Source: Enoplolaimus lenunculus | Taxonomy: Eukaryota > Nematoda > Enoplea > Enoplida > Thoracostomopsidae | Direction of reading: 5' to 3' | DNA length: 64,000 nt | Assembly: GCA_030248215.1 (NCBI GenBank) | Contig: JASANG010003123.1 | Coordinates: forward strand, 1-64,000 | Shown: positions 44,458 to 57,489 of the stretch, in pieces | Position numbering within the stretch: the first letter of the stretch is position 1 | Layout: each line of letters opens with the position of its first letter | Notes under the pieces: generated by a model | What the model was told of the DNA's origin: nothing | The model's database searches: none | Seen by the model: the letters and a program-made list of their open reading frames with translations, nothing else | Made by a program: the position numbers and the translations under genes

Positions 44458-47330
44458 GGTAAATCTAGGCGTTTAAATTTTCCACTTTTCCCATTTTTCA
44501 ACCAAAACCTATGCTTCATATTTTCCCTACCAACCTAAGGTGAATCTAGGCCTTTAAATTTTCCACTTTTCCCGTTTTCAACCAAAACCTATGCTTCAGA
44601 TTTTCCCTACCAACTGAAGGTAAATATAGGCCTTTAAATTTTCCAGTTTTCCCGTTTTCCAACCAAAACCTATGCTTCAGATTTTCCCTACCAACCTAAG
44701 GTAAATCTAGGCCTTTAAATTTTCCACTTTTCCCGTTTTCCAACCAAAACCTATGCTTCAGATTTTCCCTACCAACCTAAGGTAAATCTAGGCCTTTAAA
44801 ATTTCCACTTTTCCCATTTTCCAACCAAAACCTATGCTTCAGATTTTCCCTACCAAGCCAGGGTAAATCTAAGCATTAAAATTTTCCACTTTTCCCGTTT
44901 TCCAACCAAAACCTATGCTTTAGATTTTCCCTACCAACCGAAGGTAAATCTAGGCCTTTAAATTTTCCACTTTTCCCGTTTTCCAACCAAAACCTATGCT
45001 TTAGATTTTCCCTACCAACCAACCCAGCGAAAAAATCTAGGCCTTTAGAATTTTCCACTTTTCCCGTTTTCCAACCAAAACCTATGCTTTAGGTTTTCCC
45101 TACCAACCTAAGGTAAAAATCTAGGCATTTAAATTTTCCACTTTTTTCGTTTTCCAATCAAAACCTATGCTTCAGATTTTCCCTACCAACCCAGGGCAAA
45201 AATCTACGCATTAAAATTTTCCACTTTTCCCGTTTTCCAACCAAAACCTATGCTTCAGATTTTCCCTACCAACCTAAATAAAAATCTAGGCTTTAAATTT
45301 TCCACTTTTCCCGTTTTCCAACCAAAACCTATGCTTCAGATTTCCCTACCAACCCAGGGGAAAAATCTAGGCATTAGAATTTTACACTTTTCCCGTTTTC
45401 CAACCAAAACCTATGCTTCAGATTTTCCCTACCAACCTAAGGTAAATCTAGGCCTTTAAATTTTTCGCTTTTCCCATTTTCCAACCAAAACCTATGCTTC
45501 AGATTTTCCCTACCAACCGAAGGTAAATCTAGGCCTTTAAATTTTCCACTTTTCCCGTTTTCCAACCAAAACCTATGCTTCAGATTTTCCCTACCAACCT
45601 AAAGTAAATCTAGGCCTTTAAATTTTCCACTTTTCCCGTTTTCCAACCAAAACGGATGCTTCAGATTTTCCCTACCAACCTAAGGTAAATCTAGGCCTTT
45701 AAATTTTCCACTTTTCCCATTTTCCAACCAAAACCTATGCTTCATATTTTCCCTACCAACCTAAGGTAAATCTAGGCCTTTAAATTTTCCACTTTTCCCG
45801 TTTTCCAACCAAAACCTATGCTTCAGATTTTCCCTACCAACCTAAGGTAAATCTAGGCCTTTAAATTTTCCACTTTTCCCATTTTCCAACCAAAACCCAT
45901 GCTTCAGATTTCCCTACCAACCCAGGGGAAAAATCTAGGCATTAGAATTTTACACTTTTCCCGTTTTCCAACCAAAACCTATGCTTCAGATTTTCCCTAC
46001 CAACCCAGGGGAAAATCTAGGCATTCGAAATTTCCACTTTTCCCGTTTTCCAACCAAGACCCATGCTTCAGATTTCCCTACCAACCCAGGGGAAATATCT
46101 AGGCATTAGAATTTTACACTTTTCCCGTTTTCCAACCAAAACCTATGCTTCAGATTTTCCCTACCAACCTAAGGTAAATCTAGGCCTTTAAATTTTCCAC
46201 TTTTCTCGTTTTCCAACCAAAACCGATGCTTCAGATTTTCCCTACCAACCTAAGGTAAATCTAGGCCTTTAAATTTTCCACTTTTCCCATTTTCGAACCA
46301 AAACCTATGCTTCAGATTTTCCCTACCAACCGAAGGTAAATCTAGGCCTTTAAATTTTCCACTTTTCCCGTTTTCCAACCAAAACCTATGCTTCAGATTT
46401 TCCCTACCAACCTAAGGTAAATCTAGGCCTTTAAATTTTCCACTTTTCCCGTTTTCCAACCAAAACCGATGCTTCAGATTTTCCCTACCAACCTAAGGTA
46501 AATCTAGGCCTTTAAATTTTCCACTTTTCCCGTTTTCCAACCAAAACCTATGCTTCAGATTTTCCCTACCAACCTAAGGTAAATCTAGGCCTTTAAATTT
46601 TCCACTTTTCCCATTTTCCAACCAAAACCTATGCTTCATATTTTCCCTACCAACCTAAGGTAAATCTAGGCCTTTATATTTTCCACTTTTCCCGTTTTCC
46701 AACCAAAATCTATACTTCAGATTTTCCCTACCAAGCCAGGGCAAATCTAAGCATTAAAATTTTCCACTTTTCCCGTTTTCCAACCAAAACCTATGCCTTA
46801 CGCTTGAATTTTCCACTTTTCCCGTTTTCCAACCGAAACCTTTGCTTCAGGTTTTACCTACCAACCCAGCGAAAAAATCTAGGCATTAGAATTTTCCACT
46901 TTTCCCGTTTTCCAACCGAAACCTTTGCTTTAGGTTTTCCCTACCAACCCAGGATAAAAATCTAGGCATTGGAATTTTCCACTTTTCCCGTTTTCCAACC
47001 AAAACCTATGCTTCAGATTTCCCTACCAACCCAGGGCAAAAATCTAGGCATTAAAATTTTCCACTTTTTTCGTTTTCCAACCAAAATCTGTGCTTCAGAT
47101 TTTCCCTACCAACCCAGAATAAAAATCTAGGCATTAGAATTTTCCAATTTTCCCGTTTTCCAACCAAAACCTATGCCCTACGCTTGCATTTTCCACTTTT
47201 CCACTTTTCCCGCTGTTCAACCAAAACCTTTGCTTCCAAAACCTACGCTTCTCACTTTCCCGACCAACCCAGGGTAAAATATAGGCATTAATTTTTTTTA
47301 ATTTTCCTACCAAATCAGCGGAAAATTTAG
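44458..47330 (-). repeat. Right array of the foldback element (about 35 units)
   Basis: Tandem units of about 81 bp: TTTTCCACTTTTCCCG, TTTTCCAACCAAAACC, TATGCTTCAGATTTTCCC, TACCAACC plus AAGGTAAATCTAGGCC. Most units agree closely. A variant with CCAGGG in place of CTAAGG alternates in blocks, and the array decays toward 46.8-47.3 kb. It is three to four times longer than the left array. Confidence 0.95.
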
Positions 47331-47416
47331 CCGTCATACAGGAGTGGCTGCGCTGCACTCCTGGTTATAAGTTTTCCACCGTGGAAAACTGGAAGCCCCT
47401 GTGCTATACATTGGCC

Positions 47417-49441
47417 AAAAACTCGAAAACAGGCTACTGATCCAGACTGTAGAATATACCGCCGAGGGTAAAGATAGATTTTTCTCGCTCGCTACGCTTG
47501 CTCGCCAATAAGCACTAGACGTGATTATCCTGTCTCAATACGAAATCTTGGCATCGCCATGATAGACCAATAATACGAACTGGGCCAACTAAAATAAATC
47601 TGAGGGTATTTTGTAACTTTTTTGATATCTCCAGTTTAATGGTATTACTTGCAAAACTTTACATTTTTGACCACGGCCACCGCTCGAGGACCCGAACCCT
47701 CCTCCCAAACCCGACAAACGAGGCCCCCTGAATACGTCCAAAACTTAACAGAGTAGGACAAATTTCTCCAAATGAACTTTTTGCAAGCTAAAAAAGTTAA
47801 CTTCTTCCAGAATTCATACAAAAACTCGGCATTGACTGTTGAACTGAAACGTGAAACCGGTGTAAAATTTTGGCGAATGACGTAAAAGATGATACGTCAG
47901 ACGCCGCTCGGTTCCAGTGGAGGATTGGACCCGTAGATCTCCCTACATGTGCCCTAGAGTCAAACTAGAACAGTTTACAGTAACCGAATACATACAAACC
48001 AGTTCAGGAGTGCATTGATTGGTGTTCAGGACTTATCAAACAAAGATAACCGTCCTGGTGAATGCTATCCCGACTAATAATAAAGGCGGCACAGAAGGTG
48101 CCGCGAAGCTACGAATATTTTCGAGATACTATTGCCAGAAAAAATATATATAATCAAATCACGATTTTGGTCATATCATAAGGGCTTCCTCAGAAGTCCG
48201 ATGTTCCACCCCCAAAATGGGGTGAATGGGAAACGGTAGGACAACCAAAACTAACTCAAAAAATATAATTTAATACCGAATCGTTATACCTAGTGTCGAT
48301 ACGTATACATAAACTTAAATATTTAGGCACACATGCAAGTTTTGCAGCGAGAAAGCAGCAGCAAGTTTTATGAAAAAGTTTTGGTGTAAAACTTGCATAT
48401 TTAAATTATATGGTCTTTTAAGATAACCCCTAGATGCAGTTAGACAGTTGGTATTAAATACTCGATATCTATATAATTAAAGTTGGAATGCGTCACATAT
48501 GTATTTCTGTTAACTTTGCAGCATTTTTAACAAAAGCTGCAGATGCAGTTAGACAGTTGGTATTAAATACTCGATATCTATATAATTAAAGCTGGAATGC
48601 GTCACATATGTATTTCTGTCAACTTTGCAGCATTTTTAACAAAAGCTGCATATTCGAACATCCACATCGCACCCAGTTCAAGAAAGACTTTGATTTAGAT
48701 CACCTAAAACTTAACAGTTTCAGTTGATATACTTTTCAGCATGACTGCTGGCAGAGTAGAACCCTTTGTATACCTACAACGGCGGTCGTGGTCGCCGGCA
48801 TATATATGGAAAAAAGTGCACACCCTGGGTTCCCCATAGCAATTTTCACATAAGATTATTGTAAAAATCTAAAACTAGCAACTGCAACAGCTTATTTTAA
48901 ATATTTTTTCCACTGGACGGACCAATCCAACGTTACGGTCGCGCCCATGAGACAATGATTAAGTTTTAGACAATTTGCAGTCGATTTTCTTTCAGGTTTA
49001 TTTAAATACATACATGTACCCTCATGAGAACGAAAACTCTAACTCACCATCTGCATTAATACATGTCTAAGTACATACGGGACTATACATAATACCGGTA
49101 TAGTGGGGAAACGTATACCGCTCCCGTGAAATTTTTGGAAAAACAACAAACAACCACTCAACCAGACATTATAAAATAATCTTCTCGTATATTAAGCAAA
49201 AAAAAATTTCTCACTCGCTACGCTTACTCGCACGAAACTTTTACATGACAATGTTCCCTTCGAAATGAAAACCTGGCTATACCCATGGTACATATTACGT
49301 CAGATATTTCTACATATATAATCTCACTGAGAGTCAATGGAAATAGCTAAACGACCATAGAGGTTTTTGCTTGCCGCACTCTCTAACGCATGTGTAGGCA
49401 AACAGCCAGGCCGCCCATGGGACAAAATTAGATTTAGACAT
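47417..49441. other. Gene-free stretch with a 109-bp tandem duplication
   Basis: No supported gene. Two phrases of the CTCGCTCGCTACGCTTGCTCG type (47495 and 49213) mark eroded MITEs. The tandem duplication is listed separately. Confidence 0.5.
48432..48650. repeat. 109-bp tandem duplication
   Basis: Two copies of a unit containing AGATGCAGTTAGACAGTTGG and CACATATGTATTTCTGT. They differ at about two positions, so the duplication is recent. Confidence 0.92.
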
Positions 49442-49825
49442 TTACAATATTATATACCCACAGCTGCTATTGAAAAAAAAAGAAATCTGGAAAATGTGAT
49501 CAGACACTAAAACTGTACTGTCGAGCGTGAAACCCACCACGGAAGATTGAAATATATACGGATTCATTGGCACCGCAGCTGATTCAAATGCGAACAACAC
49601 AGTGTATTGCAATTTTTCAACAAATTTATGTTCAGTATTTTGGCTCGTATCCTTAGGTTTCTGCCTGTAAGAAAATCGGTGCGGTACTTTAGCCATCACC
49701 CCACTAACGTTGCGCCACCGTAACAATTGCAATATGGTTTCTGGATGTTCAGAATACACAGCTAAATAATAAAAAGTGAACGTAAAACCATGTTCGGACG
49801 CAGCCAACCTTCTTGTTACAGGCAT
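49442..49825 (-). CDS. Unrecognised open frame of 127 codons
   Basis: An uninterrupted frame from ATG at 49825 to the stop at 49442. The product has mixed composition (for example HGFTFTFYYLAVYSEHPE, RNVSGVMAKVPHRFSYRQ, AVPMNPYIFQSSVVGF) that looks less biased than most chance frames here. It has no motif I recognise and no neighbouring exon with good splice sites. It may be a single exon of an unknown gene or chance. Confidence 0.25.
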   Translation of the reverse strand: MPVTRRLAASEHGFTFTFYYLAVYSEHPETILQLLRWRNVSGVMAKVPHRFSYRQKPKDTSQNTEHKFVEKLQYTVLFAFESAAVPMNPYIFQSSVVGFTLDSTVLVSDHIFQISFFFNSSCGYIIL

Positions 49826-49924
49826 GGGCAGGTAGCACCTAGACTGCTATCTCAGCATTTGCAATCTGTATCACAGTCCAAGTTACGTGCAATATATAGA
49901 CCAGTCGTAGTGGGACTACATTTA

Positions 49925-50713
49925 TTGAGCGAAGCTCGAACACACGTAAGCAATTGAGGTAACATGCAAATTAGTTGTTAGCTAACTATTCATTTATCGG
50001 TTTTGGAGGTTTGTAAGCAATTTCCTCAGATTCCTCGCACCCAAAACCCTTCAGCCATCCTAATAATTTTTGGAATAATTTAATAAGTCCTAGTTTTGTC
50101 TTGTCAATTAAGCTAATATGCAAATTAACTATTAGCTAACTATTCAATTATCGGTTTTGGATGTTTGCAAACTATTTATTCAAATTCCTCGCACCTAAAA
50201 CCCTTTAGGGCTGAAATTATATTGCTTTTAACCTTAATAATTAGTGAAATATTGTAAAAAGTCCTAATTTAGGCTTATAAACTATGCTAATATGCAAATT
50301 AGCTATTAGCTAACTATTCAATTATCGGTTTTGGATGTTTGTAAACTATTTATTCAAATTCCTCGCACCCAAAAACCCATTAATGCTAAAATTAGATTCC
50401 TCCTAACTGTAATAATTAGTGAAATATTGTGGAAAGTCCTAATTTAGGCTTAATTAATTATGCAAATTAGCCTGTAGTTAATACACGGCTTAAAATTTTA
50501 AAACCCAATGCGAGGTTGACACCCCAGGATAATTGGCTTTCAAACAAAAAAAGTTTATCGAAATCGGTTCAGCCGTTCCTGAGATTCTTTTCGGACGGAC
50601 AGACGGACAGATGGACAGACGGACGGACGGACATCCACCTTTCGACCCCCAAGTACAAAACATAAAACGCTTCGCGAAACTCCGAGCCTCACTCGGAGTT
50701 TCGCTTCGCTCAA
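49925..50713. mobile_element. TTGAGCGAAGC-ended element, uninterrupted copy
   Basis: It starts TTGAGCGAAGCTCGAAC and ends GAGTTTCGCTTCGCTCAA, 789 bp. It holds three ~180-bp tandem units (TTAGCTAACTATTCAATTAT, CGGTTTTGGATGTTTG, CCTCGCACCCAAAACCC), then AAATCGGTTCAGCCGTTCCTG and a GGACGGACAGACGGAC microsatellite. It is in opposite orientation to the copy at 29380-33619. Confidence 0.8.
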
Positions 50714-52028
50714 CGATAACTGTGAATCAAGGTGTTTACACGGACAGTAAAATCTTCCGGATACGGATAGCGATCAAGTAAACGGAAAACGGATATTGAA
50801 GTAAAAAAGTTTCAATGATGTTTTATTTTTTGCCAAAACAAATAACGCAAACAGAAATGAACACCGATTTTTACCCGATTGAGTTAAACGCAGGTTTGAG
50901 ATATTAAGATTTTAAGGCATGCGGATCGATTTTAAATTTTAAAATTTTGTTACGAAATTTTGCACTTTTCGCAATCTTTAGCAATTTCGCCATATTATAT
51001 ATATTTTTCTACACCCAGATTTAAAAAGTCTGGAAGTATAAACACAACAACGATTTAGTCGTTTACTTATATATATTCTGTACAGTCTACTGAGTGGCAC
51101 TACTAGTGTGTTCGGAGTCTGAAAATGTGTAATTGGTACGCATTAAAACTTGGATTCCATTTTAAAAATTTATTTCAGTTTCCGTTGTAATTTCTATTAA
51201 ATTCAACTTCATTTGGCACCCAGATGACCCTGTTTAGATTTCTGAAATGTTTCAGTTTAGTACTCAGGAAGGGATATATTTGCTAGACTACAATACAATA
51301 GACTCCATTGTTTAATATAGACGCATTAATCAAGAACGCCGAATGTTTACTACTTACAAAATTCAATTAACAAGTTACATTTGTATATACTGTTTAGGAA
51401 ATAAACTAAAAAAAGAGCCGAATCTGTGTTCGCCAAGTGTCGGCTGTATTCGAAGCGAACTTTTGACCAGACAAAATCAGTTTCTCGCGACACTTTCGGA
51501 TGTCGATATAAAGTTTATACAAGTTGATTGATTAAATGAAAACAACATAGAATCTATTTGAAAAGGTTTAAACGCAACCATTTATATACATATTATTCTT
51601 GAATATATGTTCAGCTAAACTACACGTACATAAATAGTACAGTTTTAAAATATCAGTATTCAAGGGTGCCGCGAGAAAATTGGGTCTTAAGTGTTGCAAG
51701 TGGCGCTTTTGAGTAAAACGTATACATAGAATGACAGTATGAGACAGCTGAAATAATTGTGTCTCTAGCTCTTTTTCGGTTTACAGGAAATTTAGGAACA
51801 AGATTTTAGCAAAAACTTAGATATATTAGTAATCAGCTCGACCTGGAGAATTTCCACAAGTATATATACTAAGACTATACTACGGGAAAATATTTGCTTC
51901 GAATTTTTGATCAAGGGTTTCCTTCATACAAAAAGTTGACATAAAGTGTTAAATAGTTCATTATATATCCGAAACGCTTAGCCGGGAGGCGTGGGAACGG
52001 AGTCCCTTTCAAAGTTTTGTAGTCGGTA
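50714..52028. other. Gene-free stretch
   Basis: A+T-rich sequence without recognisable coding segments or repeats. Confidence 0.45.
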
Positions 52029-52236
52029 CACTGCAAAAAATGGTGAGTCAAATTGACTCTCTCCGAAATAGGCTCTACAGGACTACACAAACTGAGTCAA
52101 ATTCGACTCCGCCAGAGCCAAATTCGGCTCACTGAGTCGCACGTTTGACTCTGGCGGAGTCGAATTTGACTCAGTTTGTGTAGTCCCGTAGGGCCTATTT
52201 CGGAGGGAGTCAATTAGACTCACCATTTTTGCAGTG
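52029..52236. mobile_element. CACTG-ended palindromic MITE, fourth copy
   Basis: CACTGCAAAAAATGGTGAG to ACTCACCATTTTTGCAGTG, flanked by TA on both sides. Same hairpin layout as the palindrome-edge copies. Confidence 0.88.
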
Positions 52237-52562
52237 TAGGTGTGCGGGTCTTGCCCCTCAAACATTAAGTAATCGGGATAGAGGCTTCAGGAAGAGCCCG
52301 ACGCATCCAAAATTACAAAACATTTTTAAATTGAAATTAAGTTTCTCAAGAATAACATCTTAATATATTATAAATTAAATCTCGCTGATACCTGCACATG
52401 TACAATTATATCGTATTTGTCCAGCATACCCATTTTTAAAACTTTTAAAGGAAATTAAACTGTTCAATTTTTCACTTAAAGGCCCTTTCCGTATTAAAAT
52501 TTGAAAAAAATTGAAAAAATTTTCTGGAATATAGTTGAATGGTATATGTTTAAAATTTCCAG

Positions 52563-52804
52563 GCCATACTGAGTTCGAATATAACGAAATTTTTGTAAAA
52601 ATCATGTTACCTGACGTTTCTCCTAAACAAAAGGAGTGGCATATATTTATGCTCTGTATAAAAAAGCCAGGGCGAAAACGTATATTAAAAATAACGAAAA
52701 CAGAACCGGATAGTGATCAAAATAATAGAAACGGTTACGGAACTCTGCCAAGAAAATTGAGGCGTGCAAATATTGACCGGCTTTTTAAAATTTTAAATAA
52801 ATAA
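52563..52804 (+). CDS. Possible terminal coding exon of an unknown gene
   Basis: An acceptor AAAATTTCCAG ends at 52562. The segment that follows stays open to TAA at 52804 (about 80 codons; one base of the first codon would come from an upstream exon). The peptide is basic and looks protein-like: HTEFEYNEIFVKIMLPDVSP, KQKEWHIFMLCIKKPGRKR, then a polar part with GTLPRKLRRANIDRLFKIL. I do not recognise the family, and no upstream exon was found. Confidence 0.3.
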
Positions 52805-54550
52805 CGGCTGCTGTACAGAAATTTTAAGGTTTTGGATGAATTTCTTAATTTTTATCTCATTTCAAACAGTTACCTACAGCATACCATAAACTAATTTTGA
52901 ATGTAAAACTAAACCGAACTTCCGGTATTTCTATAACGGAAACAGGACATCAATTTTAACCGAAAACGGATATCTGGTGACACCCTGACCTAAACATATC
53001 ATTTTTACATACATGCATAAAAATTTCTTTGAAAACCTACTGCAGTTGTAATTTAACTAAATTTGACAAATGCTGAGCCGGTGACGTGAGGAAATGGTTA
53101 CTTCGGAAGACGAGTTTCTAATCTCTGCCCCACTTATAATTTTGCGCATTGTATACGCTCATTGCTCGTTATACCAAGGTTTGGTTCATGAACCAATTAA
53201 AGATGGTATATATACAGTTTATCTGGGCGTTTGTACACTTTTCAACTCAAATTACGTAACGGTTAAGGCTCAGCCTAACGGTTTCAGAGAAGGTTTAAAC
53301 ATTGGCATGTCATTTCTTAATAAACCTTAGCCCAAGTCTGAACCTAAAGACTGTTAGACAGAAAATGTACAAAGAATTTTATTTGATGCAATTTACGAAA
53401 ATAATTATATATGCACCATGATTTGAAATACAAAACCCAAACGTCTGACATTTGTGCCACACATCACTCTATGAGCGGTTTTTTGAACTAAATTGCGTAC
53501 AAGTTACTCGCTCAATTTCAACTCTAATCGATATGGTTTCCTGGTTTTATAATTTAAGGAAGTTTTCGTACTTTACATACATATACTACACGTTTGAGTT
53601 TAAAACACATATACTACTGAAGACAAATATTAACTTGACTTTTGTCAACATCCCCCACAGGCTTCAGCATATGCTCGAGTTTTAGTTTACACTTTAGGCT
53701 TGAGTTCAGTAAAACGCTCATCTAAATCTTTACATTTGCCTTAAAAGTGTGCACAGGAGCTTGATCAGTGAGCCCAATGCAGTATGTAACCGCCCCCTTT
53801 TAAAGATAGAAACCCATTGTGTCACCATTTACACTGGTATGCTGAGAAGGTTTGAACACAAGACAAAATACATGTATTCATTCACTCCGCTACTTACCAT
53901 ACTATTGCTAACAACCCTACTGGGTTTGAAAGGGGGGGAGGCGTCGATCTCACTGACAGAACTTATTGAGATAACATCCTACATATTATGAAAATATTTA
54001 CATAGCTACTTCAATAGCATAAAAAACAAACGTTGTGCATGAAAACATGCTTAGTACCATCCCTTTTTATATTATGTTTAGTTTTCATTTTGAGTCAACA
54101 TAAGAGTAACAAGACTACAAGGATAGTCGGCATAGTTCCTTTCTCTATATGGTTCAGGCACCAAAACGAAAACAATATATATGCACACCCATCACTAGCC
54201 TAACCCAACATGCGAGTGAGGGGAGTATATAAATTTCAGGAGGGACATGCGAGCATTTTCCGTCACTTTTTACAAACGCTGTAAAAACCCAAAGTTTTAT
54301 ACAGACTATGTGCATTTTCAAGAAGATTGATCGCGGGGATATATCTCTCCCGAGCTACTTTTAACAGGCTTTAGAATAGGACTCTGGATCATAAAAGTAA
54401 ACAAATTGTCTTATACAAGAGGGCATACCCTCCCTACCTGAAATTCTGACTACTCGCTGACTGTGTGTTTGAAAATGTAATTGGTGGTGCTGTATATGTC
54501 GTGCTGTTTGAAACCACAGCATCATTATACCAGCGTTAAAGGCCTCTTTC
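52805..54550. other. Gene-free stretch
   Basis: A faint CAGGGTG-family remnant (CTTCCGGTATTTC..GACACCCTG) lies at 52915-52990. Nothing else supportable. Confidence 0.45.
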
Positions 54551-54723
54551 CAGGGGCGTCCGCAGAAAATTATATTTGGGGTGCACCGAATAATTTTTCA
54601 GGCCAACTACAATTGCAATTCAAGATTGTTTACTTTTAAACCGAGTCTATTTGCGGGACATCATCCAAATTTTGGGGCACGCCCCCCAGGACCCCCCAGT
54701 GCCCCTGCGTGTGGACGCCCTTG
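54551..54723. mobile_element. hAT-type MITE, 173 bp
   Basis: It starts CAGGGGCGTCCGCAG and ends GTGTGGACGCCCTTG. Flanks cctctttc and catctttc agree at 7 of 8 bases. The middle has TTTGGGGTGCACC and GGGGCACGCCCCCCAGG. These ends are widespread among hAT-type non-autonomous elements. Confidence 0.8.
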
Positions 54724-56941
54724 CATCTTTCACAATACAGAAAGGGACAATGGAACGTGGAATAAGGTCACACGTATGAAACATTTTGGTATGCATATGC
54801 TTAGGCGTGGGAACCTAGAGGACGTATCAACAGAGACTAGACCTATGAATACCACGCAATTACAAACCTGTAACCAGCTTAGCCTGCTTGGATGGTGCAA
54901 AAAATTCCACGCAGGGCATGGGAAGATTTTACATGACTTATACAACTGGTGCTAGAATTTCACTAGCGATGAAGGAGATCCCTATTAACAGGGGCAGTGA
55001 GCCATTTCAGGCCTCTCTTTTGACAACTGGTTCAAGCATAGGACAGACTTGTTTCTCACCTACATACTACACTGCGGCTACGGTTATGAATAAATTAACG
55101 AGTTCAAAATGAAACAGGGTACGCGACACATGGCTGTCTACACAACAAGAGAAACTGTTTGAGCTTCCTTGTTAGCCCACGTTACTGTGTTCCCCTGGGA
55201 CTAGAGTAAGCTTAAGTTCCAGACTATTTTTTGCTTAGGCTTAGGCTTTAGGGCATGGGCGTAGCGATTTCGAAATGCCCGTTACATTCTGTCAAAATTT
55301 TGAAGAGATTGGCGTTTTTTTGTGTTTCAAACAAAACTCGTGTCTAAAAAGTAAAAACCATGTACAAAAATTACAAAACGGTTTTAACTCCTGAATTCGC
55401 ACCGCATATTCTGTTGGAGCTAGAACTCGAGGAGAAGCAAAATTTTGATAAAATAACAAAAAAGCGTTATTATACTTTGTTCTGGTTATTATTTGTAATA
55501 CGCCATTCTTGAAAATGAAATATTTTGACAGATTTTCTGTATTTATTACTTCCGTTTGGTCTTTAGCAGCTGGCCCGTACCATTTTCGCGGTATATACGT
55601 ACCCTATAATGACATGGTTGTCATTTCGCGTAAAAACAAATTTACACAAAACACACGCCACGCTGCGGCACAGTAATAAAATTTTTAGCAACAGAATGGC
55701 GTTAAATTAGCATTTTCATAACCAAAAATCAAATGTTCATTCTTTAATCTCGTTAAGCCAGAAAGAGCAAACGCGAAAATGCTGTTGAACTGAACACCAA
55801 GACTGTGAATATTAAAAAAATCAAAAACAACAAATATAACCATGACTAGTGTTGTTAGGTTTGCATTAATGCAACGAAATACGATTATTGAAATAAGCTG
55901 ATTTTCCGTTATCCTCCAGCTCGTATTTGCCCATAAATGGTTGGATTTTTATAATTTAGCACATTTTGAGCTCCTCATTTATTTCCCTGATCATATCGAC
56001 TATTGGTTAACGAGTTTTGGACAAATACTAATTTGGGGCGCCGTTCCTAATTGCTCGCAGCGCATCAAATCAGTTATTTGACTACAACTTGTTAACTAGT
56101 CAAGATTACAAAAGACTTAATACCATTCCATTCAGCGTTGTAAACCGCGTCTAACGATATACAACTTGTATAACTTCAAACCAAAAAGTTTTTTGGATTG
56201 GCAGCCGAGGAGCTGTCGACCTTAAAAATCGAATTGTTGAAAAACTCCAATTTGGGTGTGACATGTTCAGTGGCGGTCATGTAAAGCTCAAATAATGCAT
56301 AGATTTTTTAAAAATCCGACCATTCTTCGGCGAATGCCAGCTGGGGAGGGGATAACAAAACAATCTCAAACAGCCATTCTCCTGTTACTTAAAGGCAATG
56401 TCATCTAAGTAAAATTGACATTGGACGAACACGAAGTAGCATTTAAGGGGGCACGGATGGTGACATTACTTGAAATATAAAACATAAATAGTCGATTTTT
56501 GTAGTATGTCAAATTGAACATTTAAAAAATGAGCCCACTTTTGAATTTTACTATTAAATACAAAATTAAATATAAACCAATTTTTACCGCAAAAGACACA
56601 ATCGGAGAATGCTTCAACCAGCAAAAACAATCAAACCCCAGCTACCAGTGTAAAGCGAAGTGCGAAACAATATTTCTAGTGGCATTTATATAATACATAT
56701 CAGATGAAAGTCTCACTTCTTGAAAGATAATTTCAGACAATTTCCGCACAGTATCAGCAATCCGTTTTTGTTTCTAATATATACGTAAATCATACTAATC
56801 AAGGTGCAACCGAAGGTGAAAAACACTAGAGCAGGAACCAGAGGTTAGCAACATTTGCCGTTTCCCTACGTAAAACCGGAGATTAGACGAAATAAGGTAC
56901 TTAAAATGTGGTTAAATTTGCTAATCTTACCAAATATTAGC
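54724..56941. other. Gene-free stretch with a GGCC-family remnant
   Basis: A one-ended GGCC-family piece (TTCCCCTGGGACTAGAGTAAG, then TTAGGCTTAGG) lies at about 55190-55252. No gene is supported in the rest. Confidence 0.45.
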
Positions 56942-57489
56942 ACTGTAGTGACCCGAAAAGTTGGAGCGCTAATCAGAGGGGATTCCCATTTGGAGTCCCA
57001 ATCAATAAAAGTAAGTCCATATCCCTACAAAAAATCCGTAATCGGATAGAGTGCCTAAACCCTAGTTAGAGTCCATAAATGTCAATTATGCCTAATTGTA
57101 TTGCATAAATGACTACAGGACCGAATAGAGTTGAGTTCGAAACTTTAAAGCATATATACTTAAGTTTTGAAAGTACATTTCTAAATCATATGAACACGAT
57201 AGTGTTCATATATATGATTCGCGCATCTCAAGCGCGTATTTTCAGTTTAGTTCGCATGTTGGTGCTCAAGTAATATCAGACCGGTATCGTTTAAATTTTG
57301 TACACTGGTATCCTGGTACGTAGGGAATATTTGTGCCAAAGGATTTTGCAAACCAGTGTGGTCTTCAATAGTTACGGTCAAAAAACTCCTTACAGAAAGT
57401 GCACGAAATTTTTCATTTTGGTTCAACAGTTTTTACACGTTAGCTAAGTAATTTTACGATTATAACTTTCACCACTTTATAGAGCTTAC

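Larger units (their letters stand above)
41344..47416. mobile_element. Foldback transposon with GGCC termini and inverted arrays
   Basis: The left end GGCCCATGTATAGATCAGGG and the right end (reverse) GGCCAATGTATAGCACAGGG begin inverted repeats of about 85 bp that include CTTCCACTTTTCCAGG and ACCAGGAGTGCA. Inside are inverted arrays of an ~81-bp repeat (41433-42215 and 44458-47330). The middle carries a piggyBac element at 42482-44181. Without the piggyBac the element is about 4.4 kb and non-coding. The termini match those of the small TTAGGC MITEs. It sits inside the integrase fossil; tcgaaacagg on the left and tcgaaaacagg on the right suggest a target duplication. Confidence 0.88.

Noticed and set aside
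41433-47330. Arrays of ~81-bp units as CRISPR or a coding repeat gene
   Set aside because: Units are continuous tandem copies without unique spacers, occur in a eukaryotic genome, and form inverted halves of a foldback transposon.
54581-54955. 124-codon frame with proline-rich part
   Set aside because: Its first third lies in the hAT-type MITE at 54551-54723 and the rest has no coding features.
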